Position numbers and translations under genes: made by a program
The notes under the pieces: generated by a model
The model's input: the letters and a program-made list of their open reading frames with translations, nothing else
The model's database searches: none
What the model was told of the DNA's origin: nothing
Assembly: GCF_018383585.1 (NCBI RefSeq)
Contig: NZ_JAHAMK010000003.1
Coordinates: 180,259 to 214,388 of the forward strand
Reading direction: 5' to 3'
DNA from: Microvirga sp. 3-52
GTDB lineage: Bacteria > Pseudomonadota > Alphaproteobacteria > Rhizobiales > Beijerinckiaceae
Length of the DNA: 34,130 nt
Shown here: piece after piece, positions 15,218 through 26,133 of the stretch
How the letters are laid out: every line of letters starts with the position of its first letter
How positions within the stretch are numbered: position 1 is the stretch's first letter

Positions 15218-17434
15218 ATGGACATGCAGCGCAGCGGAATCATCCTTGTGATCGCCCTTCTGAAAAGGCTGCGCCGCTTCGGAATCGGACGGATTGTCGG
15301 TCTCCTGCTTCTCGTTAGTCTTCTTGCGGTGCGCGTCTGGGACCCTGGGCCGATCGAAGCCCTCCGCCAAAAGTCCTTCGACATCTATCAGCTCGTGTAT
15401 CCGCGCACTGAGCGCCAGGATCTCGTCGCCATCGTGGATATCGACGAGCGGAGCCTGCTGGCTCTGGGGCAATGGCCGTGGCCACGCACCGTCGTGGCGG
15501 ACATGGTCTCGAAGCTCACTGAGCTTGGCGCCACGGTCATCGGCTTCGACGTGCTTTTCCCGGAGCCGGATCGTAGTTCTCCGGAGGTTGCCGCTACGAC
15601 CTTCCGAGGGTTGGATGATGCCACAAAGGAGAGGCTGCAACGGCTTCCCGGCAACGATGCCGTCTTCGCCAATGCCATGCGGGCTTCCAGGGTTGTCCTC
15701 GGACAATCCGGCTACCGCGTCTCGGGCACGGCGGCGATGATGCGGCCGGCGACTCAGGCGCCCATCGCCACTCTTGGTCCGGATCCTCGCTCTTTCCTGG
15801 TCGACTTTCCGCACCTGCTGCGGAATCTGCCGGTTCTGGACGATGCAGCTCAGGGGCACGGCCTTTTTTCGATCACCCCCGAGGGAGACGGCACTGTCCG
15901 CCGCATCCCTGTCGTGGCAGTGGCTCACCGAACAGTGGTCCCGTCGCTGTCTCTTGAGATGCTCCGCGTGGCCACCGGGGCAGGGGGCATTCTCATCAAG
16001 ACGGATCCGAGCGGTGTGCGCAGCGTCAGCGTGCATGATTTTGAGATTCCGACCGATGGCAAGGGGAGGATCTGGATTCATTTTTCGGCCCCCGATCTGA
16101 GCAGGTACATTTCCGCCGTCGATCTCTTGCAGGGCCGAGTTCCCGCCGATCGTATCGCCGGAAAGATGGTGCTGATCGGGACCTCCGCCGCCGGGCTTCT
16201 CGATCTCAAGGTCACCCCGATTCATCCGGCCCTTCCCGGGGTCGAACTCCACGCTCAACTTCTCGAGAGCGCCCTTACGAGGTCGACCCTCAGCCGACCG
16301 AGCTACACGGCCTTCGCCGAGATCCTGCTGGCCGCGCTGCTGAGCCTGATCGTCATCGCGCTGGCCCCCAAGGTGAGTGCGGGGCCGCTCTTTCTGCTCG
16401 GCGGCACGATCGCCGCTCTCACCTTGAGCCTGTCCTGGTACGGCTTCTCGTATCTCGATCTTCTGATCGACTACACCTTCCCGCTGACCTCGAGCTTCCT
16501 TGTTTATGCGGTCTTGATCTGCACGAACTACATGACCGTGTCCGCGGACCGACGCTGGATCAGATCGGCTTTCAGCCAGTATCTCTCTCCCGATCTCATC
16601 GAACAGCTGGCCCATTCGCCCGAGAAGCTGACCCTGGGCGGAGAGCAGCGGGAGCTGACCGTATTGTTCTCTGACATCCGTGGGTTCACGGCCATTTCGG
16701 AATCGTACAAGGACGACCCGCAGGGACTGACCGCTCTGATCAATCGCCTCTTCACGCCACTGACCGAAGATATCGTGAAGCATCATGGAACGATCGACAA
16801 ATACATGGGCGACGCGATCATGGCGTTCTGGAACGCGCCGCTCACCGATCCCTCTCATGAAGCGAATGCCTGCGAGGCCGCGCTCACGATGCAGGAGAGC
16901 CTCAAGGAGCTCAATGAGCAACGCCGGCGGGAGACCGAGGACGGGCGGTTGGCGACGCCTCTCCGGATCGGGATCGGTTTGAACACGGGTCTCTGCGTCG
17001 TCGGCAACTTCGGCTCCGACCTGCACTTCAATTATTCGGTCCTGGGAGATACGGTCAATCTTGCGTCCCGCCTGGAGGGGCTGACGAAGGAATACGGCGT
17101 TGCCGTCATCATCGGCGAGAAGACCGCTCAGGCGATCCGCTCCCAATTCGCCGTTCTCGAGCTTGATCATCTGCAGGTCCGGGGCAAGCAGGAGCCCGAA
17201 CGCATTTTCGCGCTGCTGGGACGCGCGGACATGGCCTCGGACCCCGATTTCATCGAGCTGTTGGAACGGAACGAGGCCATGCTCGCGGCCTATCGACGCC
17301 GGGAATGGTCGCAGGCTCTTGAGATGATCCTCCTCTGCCGGGAGGCGGGCAAGGATTTCGGGCTCGACGATTACTACGATTCCTACATTCAGCGGATCCG
17401 CCACCAGATCGATTCCTCGGCGTCATCCAAGTGA
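15218..17434 (+). CDS. CHASE2-domain membrane adenylate cyclase (class III)
   Basis: About 738 residues. A first membrane helix (IGRIVGLLLLVSLLAVRVW) is followed by a periplasmic CHASE2 sensor (~50-360: FDIYQLVYPR, VAIVDIDERSLLALGQWPWPR, GFDVLFPEPD, GKMVLIGTSAAGLLDLKVTPIHPALPGVELHAQ). Three more membrane helices (~365-450) lead to a class III nucleotidyl cyclase domain (~475-665). The two metal-binding aspartates are D486 (VLFSDIRGFT) and D532 (DKYMGDAIMAFWN); the Lys in DKYMGD and LGDTVNLASRLEG are as in adenylate cyclases. It makes cAMP, inferred from these residues. The start is uncertain: ATG 15218, ATG 15224, GTG 15155 and GTG 15248 are all in frame with no strong ribosome site. It lies 108 nt after the FecR/VWA gene in the same direction, and the stop nearly meets the convergent MFS gene. 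Confidence 0.9.
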   Translation: MDMQRSGIILVIALLKRLRRFGIGRIVGLLLLVSLLAVRVWDPGPIEALRQKSFDIYQLVYPRTERQDLVAIVDIDERSLLALGQWPWPRTVVADMVSKLTELGATVIGFDVLFPEPDRSSPEVAATTFRGLDDATKERLQRLPGNDAVFANAMRASRVVLGQSGYRVSGTAAMMRPATQAPIATLGPDPRSFLVDFPHLLRNLPVLDDAAQGHGLFSITPEGDGTVRRIPVVAVAHRTVVPSLSLEMLRVATGAGGILIKTDPSGVRSVSVHDFEIPTDGKGRIWIHFSAPDLSRYISAVDLLQGRVPADRIAGKMVLIGTSAAGLLDLKVTPIHPALPGVELHAQLLESALTRSTLSRPSYTAFAEILLAALLSLIVIALAPKVSAGPLFLLGGTIAALTLSLSWYGFSYLDLLIDYTFPLTSSFLVYAVLICTNYMTVSADRRWIRSAFSQYLSPDLIEQLAHSPEKLTLGGEQRELTVLFSDIRGFTAISESYKDDPQGLTALINRLFTPLTEDIVKHHGTIDKYMGDAIMAFWNAPLTDPSHEANACEAALTMQESLKELNEQRRRETEDGRLATPLRIGIGLNTGLCVVGNFGSDLHFNYSVLGDTVNLASRLEGLTKEYGVAVIIGEKTAQAIRSQFAVLELDHLQVRGKQEPERIFALLGRADMASDPDFIELLERNEAMLAAYRRREWSQALEMILLCREAGKDFGLDDYYDSYIQRIRHQIDSSASSK

Positions 17435-17456
17435 CCGGGCGTGGTCCCGCAACGAT

Positions 17457-18710
17457 CTACGTCTTCTGAAGTTCGCCGCTGCTCGTCACCTCGCTTCGGA
17501 TGAGCTGATCCCGCCGGGCAAGTTCCGGAAACCAGAACCGCCATAGGCCCGCGATCATGATCGTGCCGACGCCGCCGATCACGACGGCAGGCGAAGCTCC
17601 CACCAGCCAGGCCAGCGTTCCCGACTCGAATTCTCCGAGTTCGTTGGAGGCCCCGATGAACACCGTGTTCACCGCCGCCACACGTCCGCGCAAATCGTCC
17701 GGCGTCTCCGCCTGAACCAGGGTCTGGCGCACGACCACGCTCACCATGTCGGCCGCACCGAGAATGGCGAGCAGCACCAGGGTCAGGCCGAAACTCGTGG
17801 ACAATCCGAACCCCACCGTCGCCAGGCCGAAGACGCCCACCGCCTGGAGCATCCGCAGACCGGCCCGGCGGGCGAGGAGGGACGAGTGCGCCAGCACGAC
17901 CGCCATGGTGACGGCGCCGACGGCCGGCATGGACCGCAGGAGGCCGAGCCCCCACGGTCCGACATGGAACACGTCGCGGGCGAAGATCGGCATCAGAGCC
18001 GTCGCCCCTCCGAGAAGGACGGCGAAGAGGTCCAGGGAGATCGCCCCGAGCAGAAGCGGCTTCGTCCGCAGGAAGACGAGGCCCGCGATGACCCGGGACC
18101 AGGTCACCGGCTCCCGCTTGACCTCGGCGGGGCGCAGGCGCAGGGCCGCGATGAGCAGGGCCGCCAGTCCGAAGCACACGGCGGAGCCCAGGAACGGCGC
18201 CGTGGGATCGACGGCATACAGAATGCCCCCGACCGCCGGGCCGCTGATGGTGGCCACCTGCTGGACCGAGGAATTCCACGCGATGGCGTTCGCCAGATCG
18301 CCCGTCGGCACCAGGGCCGGAACGATGGCCTGTGCGGCGGGATTGCCGAAGGCCCGGGCGGCCCCGAAGGCCACCAGGAGACCGTAGATCGGCCAGAGGC
18401 TCGGCACGCCCGCATGGATCTGCGCGAGCAGGCCGAACGAGGTCAGCATCATGGCCGAGAAGACCAGCATGAGGATCCCGCGCCGGCTGTACCGGTCCGC
18501 CACGAGGCCGGTCACGAGCACGAGCGCGATTGTGGGCAGGAAGGACGCGAGCCCGACCAGGCCGAGGTTGAGCGCGCTGCCGCTGGCATCGTAGACCAGC
18601 CAGGCGACCGCGACCGTCTGGATCTGAATGGCCAGTGCCATGGCGAACCGGGCCGCGCAGAACAGCCGAAAATCCCTGTGGCGGAAGGCCGCCCAGCCCC
18701 TGGATCCCAT
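17457..18710 (-). CDS. MFS transporter (MFS_3 / EntS-like)
   Basis: 417 residues with twelve predicted membrane helices, beginning MGSRGWAAFRHRDFRLFCAA, the common start of the MFS_3 group (EntS/TetV-like exporters). The helix 2-3 loop carries the MFS motif as DRYSRRGILM, and the central region shows GNPAAQAIVPALVPTGDLANAIAW and AAVNTVFIGASNELGEFESG. ATG 18710 has GGGACAGGAC upstream. Reading on to in-frame starts at 18761 or 18947 would run through a dispersed repeat, so those are rejected. Members export siderophores, macrolides or other small molecules; the substrate is not evident. The gene converges with the cyclase gene, with only 22 nt between stops. Confidence 0.88.
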   Translation of the reverse strand: MGSRGWAAFRHRDFRLFCAARFAMALAIQIQTVAVAWLVYDASGSALNLGLVGLASFLPTIALVLVTGLVADRYSRRGILMLVFSAMMLTSFGLLAQIHAGVPSLWPIYGLLVAFGAARAFGNPAAQAIVPALVPTGDLANAIAWNSSVQQVATISGPAVGGILYAVDPTAPFLGSAVCFGLAALLIAALRLRPAEVKREPVTWSRVIAGLVFLRTKPLLLGAISLDLFAVLLGGATALMPIFARDVFHVGPWGLGLLRSMPAVGAVTMAVVLAHSSLLARRAGLRMLQAVGVFGLATVGFGLSTSFGLTLVLLAILGAADMVSVVVRQTLVQAETPDDLRGRVAAVNTVFIGASNELGEFESGTLAWLVGASPAVVIGGVGTIMIAGLWRFWFPELARRDQLIRSEVTSSGELQKT

Positions 18711-18753
18711 GTCCTGTCCCGACTCTCCCGCTTGGATGTGGCGCGGGTTTCTG

Positions 18754-18887
18754 TAGCGCATCGTGCGGAAAAGTGGACCCCGTTTCCGCTGACGCGCCCC
18801 TTCGGGTCCGCTCGGATGATGCGCTAGTGGAAGGATTGAGCATCGGATCGATCCCAAAAGGGGAAACCACTTTTTTGACCCCGATGC
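18754..18887. repeat. Dispersed GC-rich structured repeat (two nested inverted repeats)
   Basis: Two foldable blocks lie side by side. TAGCGCATC (18754-18762) pairs with GATGCGCTA (18818-18826). Further on, GCATCGG (18840-18846) pairs with CCGATGC (18881-18887). Across the blocks, AAAAGTGG near 18769 is complementary to CCACTTTT near 18868. The GATGCGC / AAAAGTGGACCCCG wording is like intergenic repeats seen many times per genome in Methylobacteriaceae and relatives. It lies just upstream of the MFS gene, where it misleads start-codon choice. Confidence 0.6.
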
Positions 18888-19148
18888 ACAAGAGCATTTT
18901 TCCGGGAAGGGGATCCGCTTCGCCGGCAAGACATCGCCGCACGGCAAGGAGGGGAGGCGAACCCCGCGGGACGCGGCAACTCCCGCGCATCGGGCGGGTC
19001 GCTGTTAGGCTTCGAACCACACGTCCCTCGCCGAGGGACGCACCGAAAGGGCCGGCGAGATCCTGGGGTGGATCCTCTTGTCGCGTCCGATGGGCTTTCT
19101 CTCGACGACCCGCAGGACCGCGTCAGCGCAGGCCGCGTCCAGCTTTCG
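18888..19148. other. Gene-free GC-rich spacer
   Basis: Between the dispersed repeat and the 3' end of the Cys-rich gene. Open frames exist on both strands but lack recognisable protein character or ribosome sites. No terminator or RNA gene was recognised. Confidence 0.3.
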
Positions 19149-19441
19149 CTAGCGCCCTCTCAGAAGGGCCTCGAACTGGATGCGTTCCTTGATCCAGACC
19201 TCGCGATGCTCCTGCATTTCCTCCAGCACCGCATCGGCGAAGCGCTTGCGGTGCTCGTGATAGCACGGCGGGCCGAAGCCGCCCTGGCAGCGCCCCTGGC
19301 TGCGGCAGGCGCGCCGGCGGCAGCAGGTTTGCGGCACCTGGATTACGTCGGCCAGACGGCGCAGGGCGTTGCTTGAGGAAGCGTGCGCTCCTCGCGGAGT
19401 CCCCCATCGAAACGGCTCAAGTCCAGGTTCGTGAAGAGCAT
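19149..19441 (-). pseudogene. Conserved Cys-rich small protein gene, probably frameshifted
   Basis: The C-terminal part is clearly protein-like: ALRRLADVIQVPQ, then CCRRRACRSQGRCQGGFGPPC, then YHEHRKRFADAVLEEMQEHREVW, ending at TAG 19149-19151. The C-rich core (C-x4-C-x5-C-x7-C) resembles a family of short uncharacterised Rhizobiales proteins, possibly metal-binding. In its own frame no sensible start exists. One frame over, ATG 19441 gives MLFTNLDLSRFDGGLREERTL, which reads naturally into the ALRRLADV segment only if the frame changes near 19360-19370. So the gene is probably frameshifted (mutation or sequence error). It is divergent from the dehydrogenase gene, with a palindrome between them. 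Confidence 0.5.
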
Positions 19442-19490
19442 TGCGCGGGGCAGAGGATCGCTCGTGAGGCTGTCCGTTCGCTTTCCCGAT

Positions 19491-19506
19491 CCCAACCATG
19501 GTTGGG
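19491..19506. promoter_or_regulatory. Perfect 16-bp palindrome between divergent genes (candidate operator)
   Basis: CCCAACCATGGTTGGG is a perfect inverted repeat located 53 nt before the dehydrogenase start and about 50 nt before the start of the divergent Cys-rich gene. Placement suits a dimeric regulator; none is identified nearby. Confidence 0.4.
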
Positions 19507-19558
19507 GGAACTTCCCAGGTGTCCAACGATTGACGGGTTCCCGCACAGGAGCCCCCGC

Positions 19559-20407
19559 ATGAGCCAGTCCGACCAGGAACACATCCAGCCACCCGGCACC
19601 GAGGCGGAGATGACGCCGCAGGCCGATCATGGCGAGACGAGTTACCGTGGCTGCGACAAGCTGACCGGCCGCGCGGCGGTGATCACGGGAGGTGACAGCG
19701 GGATCGGTCGGGCGGTGGCGATCGCCTATGCCCGCGAGGGCGCCGATATTCTGATCAGCTACCTGAACGAACAGGAGGACGAGGACGCCCGCGAGACCGC
19801 GCGCCACGTCGAGGCGGCGGGACGCCGCTGCGTGCTCGTGCCGGGTGACATCGCCGAGGCCGCGCATTGCCGGGCCATCATCGACCGGGCGATGAGCGAG
19901 TTCGGCCGCATCGACATCCTGGTGAACAACGCCGCCTTCCAGCGTACATACGGGGCTCTGGAAGACATTCCCGACGAGGAATGGAGCTACACGTTCCGCA
20001 CCAACATCGAAGCCATGTTTCACCTGGCCAAGGCTGCCGTTCCCCACATGCGACCGGGCTCATCCATCATCAACACGACATCCATCCAGTCGGACAAGCC
20101 CAGCCCCATGCTTCTGGCCTACGCCTCGACCAAGGGCGCCGTCTCCAACTTCACGGCCGGCTTGGCCCAGATGCTGGGAGGCAAGGGCATTCGGGTGAAT
20201 GCGGTCGCACCAGGCCCGATCTGGACGCCGTTGATCCCCTCCACCATGCCGGACGAGAAGGTGAAGAGCTTTGGTCAGGACACGCCGCTGGGCCGTGCCG
20301 GCCAGCCGAGCGAGCTGGCCGGAATCTACGTTCTGCTCGCCTCCGACGAGGGCAGTTACATGACAGGCGGCATCTACGCCGTGACCGGCGGAACTCCGCT
20401 CCTGTAG
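19559..20407 (+). CDS. Short-chain dehydrogenase/reductase (YghA/GsiB-neighbour type stress SDR)
   Basis: 282 residues. A polar N-terminal extension (~1-34, MSQSDQEHIQPPG...) precedes the Rossmann fold, as in the YghA/YdaD-like stress-associated SDRs. The cofactor motif is TGGDSGIG (43-50); NNAA lies at 123-126. The catalytic residues are S175, Y188 and K192 (YASTK). PGPIWTPLIP follows the active site, and GGIYAVTGG ends the fold. ATG 19559 has AGGAG 8 nt upstream. The reaction is an NAD(P)-dependent oxidation/reduction of an unknown alcohol or aldehyde. A GGAAC at 19508 followed by CGATT is near to, but does not match, the EcfG promoter spacing. Confidence 0.9.
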   Translation: MSQSDQEHIQPPGTEAEMTPQADHGETSYRGCDKLTGRAAVITGGDSGIGRAVAIAYAREGADILISYLNEQEDEDARETARHVEAAGRRCVLVPGDIAEAAHCRAIIDRAMSEFGRIDILVNNAAFQRTYGALEDIPDEEWSYTFRTNIEAMFHLAKAAVPHMRPGSSIINTTSIQSDKPSPMLLAYASTKGAVSNFTAGLAQMLGGKGIRVNAVAPGPIWTPLIPSTMPDEKVKSFGQDTPLGRAGQPSELAGIYVLLASDEGSYMTGGIYAVTGGTPLL

Positions 20408-20525
20408 GGGAGTAGGGGGAGGCCGGCCAAGGCTGACGACAGGACGGCATCTCCCGCGACCCGTACCTTGGGGAGCAACCGGTGATCCCGGTTGCCGAAG
20501 ACCGGCGCCCTTTACAGCATCGGTC

Positions 20526-23900
<3,375 letters not shown>

Positions 23901-24198
23901 TCCGGCTGGAGACTGGGGCAAAGCGGGTTTGAACGTGGCCGGGAGGCCTGGGCAACGGAGTGCGATCTAGGGCGACACGATGCATGCTGCAACGGGTGTC
24001 TTGTCGCTCCCCGTCGCGGGGGCCGTTGGGGCCGGTGAGCGGAACCGGACTATCGCCCCTGATGATCCGGGCTTGAGATGATACAAGTCATCGACGGCAC
24101 GAAACAGAAGCTTGGCCGTCTGGATCGGCGAGCAGCAATCGAAATGGTCGCAAGCCGTGTCTTGATCCTCCTCGCGTCCAGGCTATTTCCCAGCCAGC

Positions 24199-24573
24199 AT
24201 GCAACCATCAAGTCCCTCACTCCCTCTTGTCCTTGTCGTCGAGGATGATCCCATGGTCCGCGCCATGGCGGTGGACGCTCTCGAGAACGACGGCTTCGAG
24301 GTGCTCGAGGCGCCATCCGCCGATTTTGCCGCGACCCTGCTGGAAGCCAGACGCGACATCGGCGTGGTGTTCACGGACATCACGATGCCTGGGACGCTCA
24401 ACGGCTATGATCTGGCCCGCCTGGTCCGGAGGACTTACCCGCATGTCCATGTCGTGGTCTCTTCCGGCGCCCTGCCGCCCGGGTTCAGCGGCGAGGCACC
24501 GGACGCGCGATTTGTTCCCAAGCCCTACCGCATGACGGAAATCGTGCGGATCATCCGCGGGATGGGCGCCTGA
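24199..24573 (+). CDS. Single-domain response regulator
   Basis: 124 residues forming one receiver domain: acidic pair E15-D16, phosphoacceptor D60 in VVFTDITMPG, SSGA switch region and K107 in FVPKPYRM. There is no output domain, so it acts by protein contact or as a phosphorelay shuttle. It is divergent from the hybrid kinase gene, with 298 nt between them (no feature seen in that gap beyond presumed promoters), and is a natural candidate partner. Its stop converges on the SemiSWEET pair. Confidence 0.9.
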   Translation: MQPSSPSLPLVLVVEDDPMVRAMAVDALENDGFEVLEAPSADFAATLLEARRDIGVVFTDITMPGTLNGYDLARLVRRTYPHVHVVVSSGALPPGFSGEAPDARFVPKPYRMTEIVRIIRGMGA

Positions 24574-24594
24574 CATGAGGAGCGGCCACGTGAG

Positions 24595-24625
24595 CCGGGC
24601 TCAACCCGCGACGGGTTCAGCCCGG
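24595..24625. terminator. Bidirectional hairpin terminator
   Basis: A 13-bp stem with one mismatch (24595-24607 against 24613-24625) around GCGAC separates the convergent response regulator and SemiSWEET genes. The SemiSWEET stop codon (24601-24603) lies inside the stem. Confidence 0.55.
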
Positions 24626-24942
24626 CGTGAGTCCTTTGCGTCCGGTTGGTCCCCGTGGCGTTCGTCGCCGGCAGGCTGCGTCCGGGAGCCGCGGACCTTC
24701 AGGACCAGGATGACGATACTCAACACCAGGCCGAGAGCACTGAAGATCAGCACGGGCAGGCTGCCGAGGGCATAGCCGTAGACCGTCCAGAGCAGCAGCC
24801 CGAAGGTGCGTACCGCGAACATGCGCAGCGAGATGGCGGCTACGTCGCCGGTCCGGCAGCATTTCACGACCTGCGGCACGAAGCTGTAGAGGCCGATGCA
24901 GCCGGCCGCGGATCCAATCAGGGTCGAGAGCGATACATCCAT
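24601..24942 (-). CDS. SemiSWEET / PQ-loop half-transporter (second of a pair)
   Basis: 113 residues with three membrane helices in the MtN3/SemiSWEET pattern: GCIGLYSFVPQVVKCCRTGDVAAISLRMF (PQ-loop), then a W-T-V-Y-G helix and a last helix IFSALGLVLSIVILVLKVRG. A short charged tail follows. SemiSWEETs work as dimers of three-helix bundles that move sugars down a gradient. It starts only 3 nt after the stop of a second SemiSWEET gene, so the two should be translated together and could form a heterodimer (inference). Confidence 0.88.
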   Translation of the reverse strand: MDVSLSTLIGSAAGCIGLYSFVPQVVKCCRTGDVAAISLRMFAVRTFGLLLWTVYGYALGSLPVLIFSALGLVLSIVILVLKVRGSRTQPAGDERHGDQPDAKDSRRAEPVAG

Positions 24943-24945
24943 GAA

Positions 24946-25224
24946 TCAGTGCTCCCGAGCTGCCTTCGGGCCGCGCAGCTTCAGCACCAGGATGAGGCCG
25001 GCAAGAACGACGTTGACGACGTTGAACAGGATGACCGGCACGCTGGTGATCATCAGCCCGTGCACGATCCAAAGCCCGTATGCGATCAGCGATGCCACGT
25101 ACATGCGTTTCGAGATCGCCTCCATGTCTCCCTCGCGCCAGGCCTTGAGCACCTGCGGCACGAAGCTGAAGCTGGTGCACAATCCCGCTGCCAGGCCCAA
25201 GGCCGTCAGCCACCATGTCTGCAT
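24946..25224 (-). CDS. SemiSWEET / PQ-loop half-transporter (first of a pair)
   Basis: 92 residues, three helices: GLAAGLCTSFSFVPQVLKAWREGDMEAISKRMY with the PQ motif, then YGLWIVHGLMITSVPVILFNVVNVVLAGLILVLKLRG. It keeps the F-V-P-Q-V-hydrophobic-K signature and the N in the third helix (NVVNVV) that lines the pocket in known SemiSWEETs, while the downstream copy has SALG there. The unequal pocket residues suggest the two copies are not simple duplicates doing the same job. ATG 25224 follows GCGGAACATG-like sequence without a strong ribosome site. Confidence 0.87.
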   Translation of the reverse strand: MQTWWLTALGLAAGLCTSFSFVPQVLKAWREGDMEAISKRMYVASLIAYGLWIVHGLMITSVPVILFNVVNVVLAGLILVLKLRGPKAAREH

Positions 25225-25423
25225 GTTCCGCGCTCCACTGGAATGAACGTCGTCAACTGACGTGGCGGAGGGAGGGTTCCAGAGATATGTGGTCTTGCGA
25301 ATGGGGAACTCCGCCCCGATGATTGATTGCCCCAGCGCGGTTGCCTCCGCACGAGATCAACCGCACATCTTCATCAACGCTTCTTCGCGGAAGATCACGC
25401 GGATGGGCCGCCCGGAGGTTTGA

Positions 25424-25690
25424 ATGAGTGAGATGGGCGAGGGCATTTCGATGGTCGTCTTCGTCTACGGCATGGCCATTGTCCTTGGGGTCGGCAAGGC
25501 CTGCACCCTGCTGATCTGGCGCACCCTCCCGCAGTCACGACCAGGGTTGCGCCGGGAGGCGATGGAAGCCTGGCAGCGCTGGACACGGCGAACATCCCTC
25601 AAAGAGGCAACGGATCAGCCATCCGGTGATCACACCCCTCAGACGCAGACGTCTGCACAGGAAGCGCGGGACGGCTCGCGTCAACCCTGA
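25424..25690 (+). CDS. Small single-pass membrane protein, function unknown
   Basis: 88 residues. One membrane helix (~9-32: SMVVFVYGMAIVLGVGKACTLLIW) is followed by a basic, then a polar tail rich in Q, T and S. GGAGG lies 5 nt before ATG 25424. No family was recognised. It sits alone between divergent SemiSWEETs and convergent stress genes. The gap 25225-25423 shows nothing beyond presumed promoters. Confidence 0.6.
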   Translation: MSEMGEGISMVVFVYGMAIVLGVGKACTLLIWRTLPQSRPGLRREAMEAWQRWTRRTSLKEATDQPSGDHTPQTQTSAQEARDGSRQP

Positions 25691-25709
25691 TCCCGCGCGG
25701 CTGGGCGGC

Positions 25710-25982
25710 CTACTTGCGCTTGTCGTTGTCGTAGACGTTGGTGCGGCCGGTCGGCGTCCCGGAGGTGGACGAAGTGTCGGTCGTGTGTGCAGTCGTGGTC
25801 CGCGACCGCCCGCGCATGAAGTACCAGACGAGGCCGGCAATGATCGCCAGCCCGATGATGATCCACAACCAAGGGGCGCCGCTGTCGGTGGCCTCGGGGG
25901 CAGCGGGCGGCGTGGCCTGGGCAAGGGCCGCATCGACCGTCCCGAGCGCTACGATCATGAAGACGGGGAACCTGTTGAGCAT
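25710..25982 (-). CDS. Small exported or membrane-anchored stress protein
   Basis: 90 residues. A signal-peptide-like start (NRFPVFMIVALGTVDAALAQ) is followed by an Ala/Pro linker, a membrane helix (APWLWIIIGLAIIAGLVWYFM), a basic stop-transfer RGRSR and a Thr/Ser-rich tail ending NVYDNDKRK. AGGAG lies 6 nt before ATG 25982; ATG 25985 is equally in frame. A good EcfG-type promoter (26016-26040) stands about 35 nt upstream, so general-stress control is likely. Short proteins with this layout occur in Methylobacteriaceae; their function is unknown. Confidence 0.7.
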   Translation of the reverse strand: MLNRFPVFMIVALGTVDAALAQATPPAAPEATDSGAPWLWIIIGLAIIAGLVWYFMRGRSRTTTAHTTDTSSTSGTPTGRTNVYDNDKRK

Positions 25983-26015
25983 CATTGTCTCCTGTGCCCG
26001 CAAGAACTGCGGATC

Positions 26016-26040
26016 AACGTTGGCCGTAAGCCCGCGTTCC
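26016..26040 (-). promoter_or_regulatory. EcfG-type general stress promoter
   Basis: Read on the minus strand: GGAAC (26040-26036), a 16-nt spacer, then CGTT (26019-26016). This is exactly the alphaproteobacterial EcfG consensus GGAAC-N16/17-CGTT, and it is correctly placed for the small membrane protein gene beginning at 25982. Confidence 0.75.
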
Positions 26041-26133
26041 GCTGACATGGCCGGCTGTAGGGTCTTCATTGCTCGGACAATCACTCCTGCGCTGTTCCCG
26101 CAATCGTTCTACCGCCCTGCAATGCTCTCATCG

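Noticed and set aside
15089..17404. 771-residue open frame antisense to the adenylate cyclase
   Set aside because: The + strand encodes a complete CHASE2 cyclase with all catalytic motifs; the antisense product is compositionally biased and unrecognisable.
17389..19020. Long minus-strand frame overlapping the MFS gene in another frame
   Set aside because: The MFS frame has twelve membrane helices and family motifs; the overlapping one is Gly/Arg/Pro-rich shadow sequence.
19508..19535. Possible EcfG promoter before the dehydrogenase gene
   Set aside because: GGAAC is present, but the downstream element reads CGATT at a 15-nt spacing, not CGTT at 16-17.
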